Shown here: piece after piece, positions 1 through 7,653 of the stretch
Layout of the letters: each line of letters opens with the position of its first letter
Numbering within the stretch: position 1 is the stretch's first letter
Assembly (NCBI GenBank): GCA_023264085.1
Contig: JALQTF010000074.1
Span: 1 to 17,950, forward strand
DNA length: 17,950 nt
Reading direction: 5' to 3'
Origin: Acholeplasmataceae bacterium
GTDB lineage: Bacteria; Bacillota_I; Bacilli_A; Acholeplasmatales; Acholeplasmataceae
Position numbers and translations under genes: made by a program
Notes under the pieces: generated by a model
The model's input: only the letters and a program-made list of their open reading frames with translations
Database searches by the model: none
Told to the model about the DNA's origin: nothing

Positions 1-2
1 TG

Positions 3-938
3 AGAGGAACTTCTACTTCGGGATATTCAGGTACCTCGCTTAAAGAACTTCCTATTAGTGCTTCTCTAGGAAGCATCTCTGAGTTCCAATCACTATTCGA
101 TATAAATGGTGTCACAACACAACTTTATGTAGAACCTACACATTTATATGAATATTCATCTCAAGCAAGACGATATGATGCTGCAATTGGTAGACATTTA
201 CTTTCATATCGTTTTAGTGATGCGTATGGTACTTATGATATGATTGATCCTAATGATTTACTGGTCGCTGTTGAAGCTTTAAAGGCTGAGGCGATAGCTT
301 TTGGTTTTGATGGTCTCGCTTTAGATACGATTGGTCACACCATTTATTCAAGTTTTGGAGATACACCTGTGCTTCGATCAGAGATGCAGGATGCTGTTTC
401 ATTGCTATTACAGGATCAAAGTGTTTATATGCCCTATGATTTTGCCTTTAATGCGACCAATTTATTTCACGTAATCTCAGATCATTCTATGCACGCTAAA
501 ATGAAAGATACTGTCCCATTTTTAACGCTTGCACTTACAGGATATAAATCAATGTTTGGACGTTTTCATAATTTCTTTGGAAATACTCAACATGAATTGT
601 TACGTATGATTGATTTTCATTTATATCCAAGTTTTATTCTTTCAAAAGAAAGTGCATATGCGCTATTAAATTCACCTTCAAATATGTGGTATACAACCGA
701 TATGGATATATGGCAAGATGAAATGATACGTCAATATAATTACTTGTCCTCTGTCTATTCATTGGTCTCAGGAGAAACGATTGTAAGTAGAACTGTACCT
801 GAGATTGGTATATCTCTAGTAACCTATTCAAATGGGATTACATTAGGAATTAACTATTTAGATGTTGAAGTTGTTTATTCAGGTATACGTTTAAATCCTC
901 TAGATGTGACCGTCATGGAGGTACCAAGTGACTCATAA
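3..938 (+). CDS. DUF5696-like protein, C-terminal part (5' end outside window)
   Basis: The reading frame is open from base 3 with no stop, so this is the last 311 residues of a longer protein whose start lies upstream; the Met codon at 240 is internal. The order of conserved pieces resembles the C-terminal half of DUF5696 proteins as I remember them: an LALDTIGHTIYSSF segment, then VPFLTLALTGYKSMFG, then a closing VTYSNGITLGINYLDVEV strand pair. Those proteins usually sit beside LplB/YtcP-type sugar ABC permeases, as here, and are suspected TIM-barrel glycosidases with no proven activity. No signal peptide can be judged because the N-terminus is missing. The gene overlaps the next permease by 11 bases and is therefore translationally coupled to the transporter. 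The family assignment is from memory of the family pattern; a catalytic role in beta-1,2-glucan use is inference. Confidence 0.7.
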   Translation, partial: RGTSTSGYSGTSLKELPISASLGSISEFQSLFDINGVTTQLYVEPTHLYEYSSQARRYDAAIGRHLLSYRFSDAYGTYDMIDPNDLLVAVEALKAEAIAFGFDGLALDTIGHTIYSSFGDTPVLRSEMQDAVSLLLQDQSVYMPYDFAFNATNLFHVISDHSMHAKMKDTVPFLTLALTGYKSMFGRFHNFFGNTQHELLRMIDFHLYPSFILSKESAYALLNSPSNMWYTTDMDIWQDEMIRQYNYLSSVYSLVSGETIVSRTVPEIGISLVTYSNGITLGINYLDVEVVYSGIRLNPLDVTVMEVPSDS

Positions 939-1821
939 ACGCAGACAAGCATTGTATGGATATGCTTTTATTTCAATATGGCTCATCGGATTTATTTTAC
1001 TTACGTTAATTCCAATGATTCGGTCACTTATATTTTCGTTAAGCGATGTAACAATTACTGGTGCTGAAGGCATTAAAACTTATCCAGTAGGATTTGCCAA
1101 TTTTATCGAAATTTTGACTACTGATGTTAATTTTATTGATGCACTTATTAAGTATTTTTCAGAAATGATATTATATGTCCCTGTGATTCTTATTATATCT
1201 ATGCTTATTGCGATGATGCTCAATCAAAACATTAAGTTTAGGGGCTTATTTAGAGCGATTTTCTTTTTACCCGTAATTATCGTTTCGGGTCCTGTTATTA
1301 ATGAATTATTGAATCAGGGCGCTGGAACTGTTCCCCTTATTGAGCAATATGGAATGCTAGAAATCATTCAAGAACAATTACCACCATTTTTAGCAGATCC
1401 CATTTCTTCTTTGCTTTCAGAAATGATTATGGTTTTATGGTTTTCAGGTGTTCAAATTGTATTATTTCTTGCGGGTCTCCAAAAACTTCCTACAGAAGTC
1501 TATGAAGCAGCTAAAGTTGATGGTGCAACACCTTGGGAAACGTTTTGGAAGATCACTTTACCTTCTTTAAAAAACATCATGCTCGTCGCATCAATATATA
1601 CAATTGTTATGTTATCCACATTTTCTAATAATGTGATATTAACGCGGATTCGGTCCATGATGTTTGCTGCTGATGGCGGGTATGGCTATGCTTCTGCAAT
1701 GGCTTGGATATATTTTATACTTATTGCACTTTTACTTATTGTGTCTATGTTGTTAATTTCCCCACCAGAACGTATTCGAAAAGAAAAGGGGGTAAAACGA
1801 TATGTCTCAATTAAAAAATAA
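928..1821 (+). CDS. Sugar ABC transporter permease (MalF/LplB type)
   Basis: This is one of two integral membrane subunits of a carbohydrate importer (297 residues, the usual size). It has about six hydrophobic segments, starting near residues 12-35, 80-98 and 108-125. The cytoplasmic EAA loop begins at residue 193 (EAAKVDGATPWETFWKITLP) and is the contact site for the ATPase. The start is GTG at 928, chosen because GGAGGT lies at 917-922, five bases upstream, and MTHKRRQ gives a normal short basic N-terminus. The gene overlaps the preceding gene by 11 bases and the next permease by 20. Context with GH144, GH94 and GH3 genes suggests the substrate is beta-1,2-gluco-oligosaccharides, but the permease sequence itself does not prove this. 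No ATPase gene is nearby; such importers often share an MsmX-type ATPase encoded elsewhere. Confidence 0.93.
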   Translation: MTHKRRQALYGYAFISIWLIGFILLTLIPMIRSLIFSLSDVTITGAEGIKTYPVGFANFIEILTTDVNFIDALIKYFSEMILYVPVILIISMLIAMMLNQNIKFRGLFRAIFFLPVIIVSGPVINELLNQGAGTVPLIEQYGMLEIIQEQLPPFLADPISSLLSEMIMVLWFSGVQIVLFLAGLQKLPTEVYEAAKVDGATPWETFWKITLPSLKNIMLVASIYTIVMLSTFSNNVILTRIRSMMFAADGGYGYASAMAWIYFILIALLLIVSMLLISPPERIRKEKGVKRYVSIKK

Positions 1822-2728
1822 ATATAAGTTAAAAAAAGCACTCTTTGGCATGAATATCCAAGACGGCTTACTCTTCAAAATGGCACTATATTTAATGCTT
1901 ATAGGTATAGGATTTGTCTATGTGTATCCATTACTCTATATGTTAAGTGTTGCCTTACAAGATTTGTCAGATCTACTAAGTCCTTCAGTTTTTTATATTC
2001 CCACTAAGTTATATTTAGATAACATTCAAACATCCTTTCAAGTTTTAAATTATATACCGACATTGTTATCTAGTTTATCTGTAACACTCCTTCCAGCGAT
2101 TTTACAAACGCTTGTTGCAAGTTTAATTGGGTATGGTTTTGCAAGATTTCAATTCCCATTCAAAAAACTATTAATGTCGATAGTAATATTAACTTATATT
2201 ATTCCACCTCAAGTAGTCATGATTCCAAGATTTGTATTATTTAATGATTTAGGTTTTATCGAGTCAATTTTATCAATCATTGTTCCAGCAACGCTTGGAC
2301 AAGGATTATATAGTGCCGTCTTTATTTTAATATTTTATCAATTTTATAAAATGATACCTAAGGCTTTAGATGAAGCGGCACAATTAGATGGTGCTTCACC
2401 AATATACATTTATTTTCATATCGCAGTACCTTTATCTCTTCCTTCATTTGTTACATCGTTTTTATTTAGTTTTGTTTGGTATTGGAATGAAACGTATACA
2501 TCAAGTTTATTTTTAGGAAGTAACTTCCAAACTTTGCAACTTAAATTGTTGTCGTTTGTCTCTAGTTATCAAGATTTATTTCCAGGTCAAGCGGCTCTAA
2601 TTCACGAAGGTGTAAGAATGGCTGCGACATTACTCATCATTTTACCAATGCTCATTGTTTATATGGTCATGCAAAAATTATTTATACAAGGAATAGACCA
2701 ATCTGGTCTTACCGGAGGAGAAGCATAA
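1802..2728 (+). CDS. Sugar ABC transporter permease (MalG/YtcP type)
   Basis: This is the second permease subunit of the importer (308 residues), the partner of the protein from 928-1821. Hydrophobic spans are visible near residues 28-50, 88-113, 122-142, 155-182, 212-230 and 270-292. The EAA loop begins at residue 191 (EAAQLDGASPIYIYFHIAVP). ATG 1802 is preceded by AAAGGGGG ending at base 1792. The coding region overlaps the upstream permease by 20 bases, and its TAA shares one base with the ATG of the next gene (TAATG), so all three are almost certainly one transcript. Imported substrate is inferred from context to be sophoro-oligosaccharides. Confidence 0.93.
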   Translation: MSQLKNKYKLKKALFGMNIQDGLLFKMALYLMLIGIGFVYVYPLLYMLSVALQDLSDLLSPSVFYIPTKLYLDNIQTSFQVLNYIPTLLSSLSVTLLPAILQTLVASLIGYGFARFQFPFKKLLMSIVILTYIIPPQVVMIPRFVLFNDLGFIESILSIIVPATLGQGLYSAVFILIFYQFYKMIPKALDEAAQLDGASPIYIYFHIAVPLSLPSFVTSFLFSFVWYWNETYTSSLFLGSNFQTLQLKLLSFVSSYQDLFPGQAALIHEGVRMAATLLIILPMLIVYMVMQKLFIQGIDQSGLTGGEA

Positions 2729-4098
2729 TGAAAAAAATACTTTTATTTATCCTATTATCAACAACCACATTCTTGTTGATGTCATGTAATGCATCAACAG
2801 TTGATATCAGAGAGACGTACTTAAACTATAATCCTATTGAGACAGACGGTCTTATTCTTGAAGAACAATATCGTTCATTCATGTTTTTTTGGGAAACATC
2901 CAATCGTGATGTCAACTCAACAGGCTATGGCATGAGTCGAGATCGTTTCCCAAATGCAAATGGTGTTGCTTCTATTGCCTCAGTAGGTTATGCACTCGCT
3001 GGTTTACCTATTGGTATCAATAATGAATGGATAACTTATGAAGAAGGGCTTGATCATGCATCTAGAACCATGGATACATTAATTGAAATGAAGCATTATC
3101 ATGGATTTTATCATCATTTCATCTCTATGGATACAACTGAAAGAGTTTGGAATAGTGAGGTTTCGGTAATTGATACAGCCTTACTTATTGTAGGTGTGTT
3201 AATTGCTGGCCAGTTCTTTGGAGATGAAGTTTATGAAAAAGCCCTTGAATTATACAATCGCATTGATTGGAATTGGTATATGAATGATGCAACCAATCGT
3301 TATTACATGTCATACTATCCAGAAGATGGCTATCATACAGGTGCTTGGGCAGGTTTTGCTGAACATCTTATGATGTATGTTTTAGGTGCTGGATCACAAA
3401 CATATCCCACAGGTGCAACGTCTTACAATATGATGAAATATGATATGTTAGGTGATCAAGCGCCTTATATCAGTGAAGTAGATCCATCGCGAAATGTTGA
3501 ATCTTATTACTATGCACCTAGTGGTGAATTATTCATCCATCAATATTCTCATGCATTTATTGAATTTCGATCAGTATTAGATCCAGATGGACTTGATTGG
3601 TATGAAAATGCAAGAAGAGCAACACAAGCTCAATATAATTTTGCTCTAGATTATCAAACTAAGTATCGTACGGTACATGCCAATTCCTGGGGTGTATCAG
3701 CATCTGATGGACCTAATGGTTATCACGCATATGGTACCCCGCCATATAAACGTACTGAACTGAATTTTGATGGCACTGTTGCTCCATATGCCTCTATGGC
3801 ATCCATCGTCTATTTAGAGCAGGAAGTAATTGATACGGCTTATTATTTTAAGACATTGCCGAATTTATGGGGTCCTTATGGGTTTAAAGCATCCTTTAAT
3901 CTAGGAACTCATGAAGGTTATGCTGATAGTAGAATTGATGGTAAAGAGCCTTACTATAGTCCCGATGTTATAGGAATTGACAAGGGAATTACAATGCTGA
4001 TGATAGAAAATTATCGAAGTGGTTTAATTTGGGAAATATTTATGGATTTAGAAATGGTGCAACGTGGACTTGATGTCCTAGGATTTACCGATAGATAA
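2728..4098 (+). CDS. GH144-family beta-1,2-glucanase, putative surface lipoprotein
   Basis: The 456-residue protein has a lipoprotein signal: a basic MKK start, a hydrophobic core and the lipobox LMSC with Cys20, so it is expected to be anchored outside the membrane. The rest matches the glucoamylase-like (alpha/alpha)6 domain that includes GH144 endo-beta-1,2-glucanases. Visible signatures are FMFFWETS (51-58), ASIASVGYAL (81-90), GFYHHF (126-131), SEVSVIDTAL (143-152), AEHLMMYVLG (211-220) and a late DGTVAPYAS followed by LWGPYGFKASFN. Glu144, Asp149 and Glu212 are conserved acidic positions shared with the second copy at 6443-7651; which are catalytic was not determined. ATG follows GGAGGAG at 2714-2720. 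The likely role is extracellular cutting of beta-1,2-glucan into oligosaccharides for the adjacent importer. Exo versus endo action cannot be told from sequence alone. Confidence 0.85.
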   Translation: MKKILLFILLSTTTFLLMSCNASTVDIRETYLNYNPIETDGLILEEQYRSFMFFWETSNRDVNSTGYGMSRDRFPNANGVASIASVGYALAGLPIGINNEWITYEEGLDHASRTMDTLIEMKHYHGFYHHFISMDTTERVWNSEVSVIDTALLIVGVLIAGQFFGDEVYEKALELYNRIDWNWYMNDATNRYYMSYYPEDGYHTGAWAGFAEHLMMYVLGAGSQTYPTGATSYNMMKYDMLGDQAPYISEVDPSRNVESYYYAPSGELFIHQYSHAFIEFRSVLDPDGLDWYENARRATQAQYNFALDYQTKYRTVHANSWGVSASDGPNGYHAYGTPPYKRTELNFDGTVAPYASMASIVYLEQEVIDTAYYFKTLPNLWGPYGFKASFNLGTHEGYADSRIDGKEPYYSPDVIGIDKGITMLMIENYRSGLIWEIFMDLEMVQRGLDVLGFTDR

Positions 4099-4123
4099 AA
4101 AAAGAAAGCCATCAGGCTTTCTT
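4097..4123 (-). terminator. Rho-independent terminator of the GH35 gene
   Basis: A hairpin with 9-base arms, AAGAAAGCC (4102-4110) and GGCTTTCTT (4115-4123), has a four-base loop. Read on the minus strand it is followed by seven T residues (the A-run at 4097-4103), so it terminates GH35 transcription. The TGA stop of GH35 lies in the loop, so its last three sense codons form most of the 5' arm. On the plus strand there is no U-run, so it would act only weakly for the convergent GH144 transcript. Confidence 0.85.
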
Positions 4124-6385
4124 AAGGGTGAAATATGTATCTGTAGTTTTTGGAAGTTTGCAAGTATATATATCATTTTCTTTTTGACAAAGTGAATCTG
4201 ATATAACGCTTGACGTTTGAATTCTAATCGTTTGTGGCAATCCTTCTGTTCTAAACGTTATTTCTGATTCATCGTATGTGCTCATTTCACAAGATGCCGT
4301 AATGAACATATCATCTATAGACATGTTCACTGGAATCATCATTGAATCTAAAGCTTTCAGATGGATTTGCTTTATTGGAAAATCACTCAACGTAACGATA
4401 ACATCACTGGTTTCCATATTCATGAAATGCAACATGGCACCTTGTGGAGATTGTGTTTTAAAAATATAGACGAATCCATCATGAGTCACATTAACGATAG
4501 GTTTAATATCAAGATGATCAAGCAATCGTTTTGTCACTTCTAAATGTCCTGGATAATTATTTGTAATCCATATGACTCGATCCGTAACAAAACTTGTTTT
4601 CTTCTTATCTAATGTATAAAAAAATGAAGTTTCATTATGTTCCATTTCTTGAAGCATATATGTTCTAAATGAATGATATCCTTCAATAGGCTTATCATAA
4701 AATGCACTTAAAAGGGGTGACTCATAATCATATGTTGGCTGTTCCGCCTTAATATCAAAATAATTCAATAGAATTTCACATGGTGATCCGTCATAATCAT
4801 ACATAGGAAGATTCCCAGCTAAAATCAGTTTCCCACCTGATTTATGGTAATGCACCAATAGATTTTGAATGGATGCTTTCATATGTGTTGCAGAAGCGAT
4901 TGCTAAAACAGGATATTCATTTGGAGAAATACTTTCTTGAGATTCCAAGTGTATTGTATTAAATGGGACATGCAACATAAGTGCTTGCTTTAAAAAAGTA
5001 TCCCATAGTATCCCTGTGCGATTACGCATTAAATCAACTTTCATTGATTCAATTGGTGTCCCATGACGCATCGATTCTGTCATGAATTGATCTAGTTGAA
5101 GTCCTAAAGTGAGTTTAGAAAATACTTCTTTAGAAGATGTTAAAAAATCATTATGTGTATGCATTAATCGATTGGCATATGAAATCACTTCATACATACG
5201 CGTAGTGCTTCCGTCTATTTTGACTGGTGCTGAAAATCCGTGTCTTTCGCCAGTGAGTGCAATTCTTCTATTTCCGGTTTGGTAACTTTCATGTGTTTCA
5301 GGGTTCATTCCAGCGCTGAATAAATAATAATTAATCATTTGATGAGACTGAATCATATTGAATCTAATTTTCTTATCCATAGATTGTGGCATATCATGAC
5401 CTGATAAGTCATCACCAAAATTAGAATTACCTGCATTAAATTCTAAACTTGTTGCTGGCGTCATGGGATCTTTAAGCGCATTAAGTATGCTATTAATGAT
5501 ATAAAAATCATGTGTGTTTTTTAATGTGAGATCTCCAAAATAAACATCTGTTCCAATGACTCTTCCCGGAAATGTATTGAGGAGTTGTGAGTATCCAATT
5601 GGAAAAGTTAAACCTCTTCCATCTGATGTTCCATGAATATTAATGAATGGAATAAATTGATCTCCAATGAGTGACTTCACGTGTGATTCTAAAATATTCA
5701 CATAAGTATTAAATTGTTCTCTGAGTAATAAACCAAGTTTTTGTTGACCTTCATAAATTTTATTGGGATAAAATTGAAAACTTTCTTTATCTAAATACCC
5801 CTCTAAGCTTGACACAATATCTTTCGTTAATCCTGGGGATTGAGACACCCAAGAGAGCATACCTATTTCATTATCAAGTTGAATACCAAAAATTGGTCCT
5901 CCTTGATGTTGCATATATGGATAAACTGCATCAAATAGAGCTTTATAATGTTTTTTAGAACGTTCTATGAAAAAAGGATGTAAATAATCCACTTGTTTAT
6001 TTGGAACAGTTGCTTTACCAAATGTTACTGGAAAAATATCTTCAATTTCTAACAAGTATGATGCAATACCTTCTAAATATAATTCAGCCATGACATATGG
6101 TCCAGGTCTAAAAAACATGTACAGATTATACGACTGAATAAGTTTTATAAAACTAATTAAATCGTATTGATCCAAAGTTTCACCATTAAACTCATATTGA
6201 TCCATAACAGGTTCATGTATCAACCATGGAATATATGTAGAAACTGTATTACATCCGGCGTCAATGAGTTTTTCAATATGAATTTTCCATAAATGTTTTG
6301 GTAAACGAAAATAATGAATCTCTCCAGCGATAATGATTTCAGGCTTTCCATTTACAATAAATTGCCCTTGATTAACTTTGATCAT
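4112..6385 (-). CDS. GH35 glycoside hydrolase-family enzyme, possible beta-1,2-glucosyltransferase
   Basis: This 757-residue protein has the GH35 TIM-barrel signature: GEIHYFRLPKHLW (21-33), AGCNTVSTYIPWLIHEP (43-59), RPGPYVMAE (93-101), the acid/base motif QLDNEIG with Glu173, and a probable nucleophile Glu315 in SLEFNAGN. Known GH35 beta-galactosidases typically read AEWxNGGxPxWL after RPGPY; here the segment is AELYLEGIASYLL, so the substrate pocket differs. There is no signal peptide, so it should act in the cytoplasm. ATG 6385 is preceded on the minus strand by AGGAGA (bases 6391-6396). A GH35 enzyme from an Ignavibacterium beta-1,2-glucan locus is a glucosyltransferase on beta-1,2-gluco-oligosaccharides rather than a galactosidase. 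The neighbours here make that activity the better guess, but this is inference. The gene is transcribed against both flanking operons. Confidence 0.85.
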   Translation of the reverse strand: MIKVNQGQFIVNGKPEIIIAGEIHYFRLPKHLWKIHIEKLIDAGCNTVSTYIPWLIHEPVMDQYEFNGETLDQYDLISFIKLIQSYNLYMFFRPGPYVMAELYLEGIASYLLEIEDIFPVTFGKATVPNKQVDYLHPFFIERSKKHYKALFDAVYPYMQHQGGPIFGIQLDNEIGMLSWVSQSPGLTKDIVSSLEGYLDKESFQFYPNKIYEGQQKLGLLLREQFNTYVNILESHVKSLIGDQFIPFINIHGTSDGRGLTFPIGYSQLLNTFPGRVIGTDVYFGDLTLKNTHDFYIINSILNALKDPMTPATSLEFNAGNSNFGDDLSGHDMPQSMDKKIRFNMIQSHQMINYYLFSAGMNPETHESYQTGNRRIALTGERHGFSAPVKIDGSTTRMYEVISYANRLMHTHNDFLTSSKEVFSKLTLGLQLDQFMTESMRHGTPIESMKVDLMRNRTGILWDTFLKQALMLHVPFNTIHLESQESISPNEYPVLAIASATHMKASIQNLLVHYHKSGGKLILAGNLPMYDYDGSPCEILLNYFDIKAEQPTYDYESPLLSAFYDKPIEGYHSFRTYMLQEMEHNETSFFYTLDKKKTSFVTDRVIWITNNYPGHLEVTKRLLDHLDIKPIVNVTHDGFVYIFKTQSPQGAMLHFMNMETSDVIVTLSDFPIKQIHLKALDSMMIPVNMSIDDMFITASCEMSTYDESEITFRTEGLPQTIRIQTSSVISDSLCQKENDIYTCKLPKTTDTYFTLKKA

Positions 6386-6442
6386 CGTATTCTCCTATAA
6401 ATTATTATAACAAATTCTACTGTTTTTATGAAAGGCATATAT
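6386..6442. promoter_or_regulatory. Divergent promoter region between GH35 and the GH144-like operon
   Basis: This 57-base AT-rich gap is the only space for promoters of both the minus-strand GH35 gene and the plus-strand operon. A TATAAT can be read on the minus strand (bases 6404-6409), but it lies only about eight bases from the GH35 Shine-Dalgarno, so the real start may be further upstream. I see no convincing -35/-10 pair on the plus strand and no CG-centred LacI-type palindrome. The plus-strand Shine-Dalgarno AAAGG is at 6431-6435. Confidence 0.4.
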
Positions 6443-7651
6443 ATGAAATATCCTAAACTTGATGACATGTTTTTAAAAACTCAACATTTCTTTTTAGATT
6501 ACACTAATTTTACTGATGGATCTGAAGGTTATGGATTAACTTCCGATCATTCGAAATTACCAGAAAGAGCAAGCATTGCCGCTACTGGCTTTATGTTTTG
6601 TGCCCTTATTCTCGCAGTTGAGAGTCATAAGCTTACAAAAGATTCAGCTAAAGAAATTGTTTTTAAAACATTAAAAACATTAAAAAGGTTAGATCATTAT
6701 AAAGGTTTTTATCCACATTTCTTAAATAGATCCACAGGCGACCGTTGGGGATTATGTGAGTATTCCACCATTGATACAATGTTGATGATGATGGGACTCA
6801 TTGCGATAGATGCCTATTTTAATGATGTTAACATCAAAAAAGATATTGATTTTCTTATTGATCGCATCGATTGGTCATCGTTTATTACAATTTATCAAGG
6901 GAAAAAAGTCTTTGCTATGGCATATAATCCAGATAAAGAGGGAGATTACGTTCAAGGACAACCAGGATATATTTATCACTGGCATATGTACGCTGAACAA
7001 TTAATGATGTACTTACTATACGATGGTGATGATGCAAAAGAACTTTATGATAATTTAGAACGTCCTATTGGTCAATTTAATCACTACACTTATGTGCATT
7101 CACCTGCAAATACATTATTTATTTATCACTTCCCTTTAGCGTTTATTGATACGAAAAATTATGAGGATGCTAACGGCTTTAGTATTTATGAGAATGCTAA
7201 AATTGCAACCCAAGCGCATCAAGCTTTATCACAATCTTTATCACCTATTTATAAAACTTTTCACACTTACGCATTTGGCTTTAATGCATCGGATACACCT
7301 AAAGGTTATCGTGTTTTTCATGCAATTCCTAATCATACAAACACAGTAAAAACAGATGGTACAGTTTCTGCATTAAGTATTGTAGGTGCATATCCTTTTA
7401 TGCCAAAAATCATTCAACCTTCTTTAGAATATTTATCAAAAATCCCTGGATTTAATGGTACTTATGGTTTTATGGATGCTTTCAATCAAGAAAATGATCT
7501 TTGGGTATCCGATAAAATCATTGCAATAGATAAGGGTTTAGAAATGTTATCAATAGATGCTGTACTTTTTCAAACAATTCATAAATTAGTTACAAATCAT
7601 GCAAGAATTCAACAAGGGATGAAACGTTTATCCTGGAAGAAAAGAGGTTAA
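6443..7651 (+). CDS. GH144-like glucanase-family protein, no signal peptide
   Basis: This 402-residue protein carries the same glucoamylase-like domain as the lipoprotein at 2728-4098 but has no signal sequence, so it is probably cytoplasmic. Shared landmarks are ASIAATGFMF (43-52), GFYPHF (88-93), CEYSTIDTML (105-114), AEQLMMYLL (184-192) and AIDKGLEMLS near the C-terminus; Glu106, Asp111 and Glu185 align with acidic positions in the other copy. I chose ATG 6443 over 6428 because AAAGG (6431-6435) sits seven bases before 6443, while 6428 has no Shine-Dalgarno. A cytoplasmic member would meet imported oligosaccharides. An exo-type GH144 releasing sophorose is known from Parabacteroides distasonis, so exo trimming is a reasonable guess. 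It is first in an operon with the regulator two bases downstream. Confidence 0.8.
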   Translation: MKYPKLDDMFLKTQHFFLDYTNFTDGSEGYGLTSDHSKLPERASIAATGFMFCALILAVESHKLTKDSAKEIVFKTLKTLKRLDHYKGFYPHFLNRSTGDRWGLCEYSTIDTMLMMMGLIAIDAYFNDVNIKKDIDFLIDRIDWSSFITIYQGKKVFAMAYNPDKEGDYVQGQPGYIYHWHMYAEQLMMYLLYDGDDAKELYDNLERPIGQFNHYTYVHSPANTLFIYHFPLAFIDTKNYEDANGFSIYENAKIATQAHQALSQSLSPIYKTFHTYAFGFNASDTPKGYRVFHAIPNHTNTVKTDGTVSALSIVGAYPFMPKIIQPSLEYLSKIPGFNGTYGFMDAFNQENDLWVSDKIIAIDKGLEMLSIDAVLFQTIHKLVTNHARIQQGMKRLSWKKRG

Positions 7652-7653
7652 TT

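Noticed and set aside
4278..4543. Short plus-strand open frames within the GH35 gene
   Set aside because: They are antisense to GH35 coding sequence, overlap each other, and have no ribosome site or recognisable product.
6428..6442. ATG 6428 as start of the second GH144-like gene
   Set aside because: No ribosome site precedes it. The AAAGG just after it is well spaced for ATG 6443.
7622..7629. AAACGTTT just before the LacI-family gene as an autoregulatory operator
   Set aside because: Only eight bases are symmetrical, the flanks do not match, and it lies within coding sequence; chance is a sufficient explanation.
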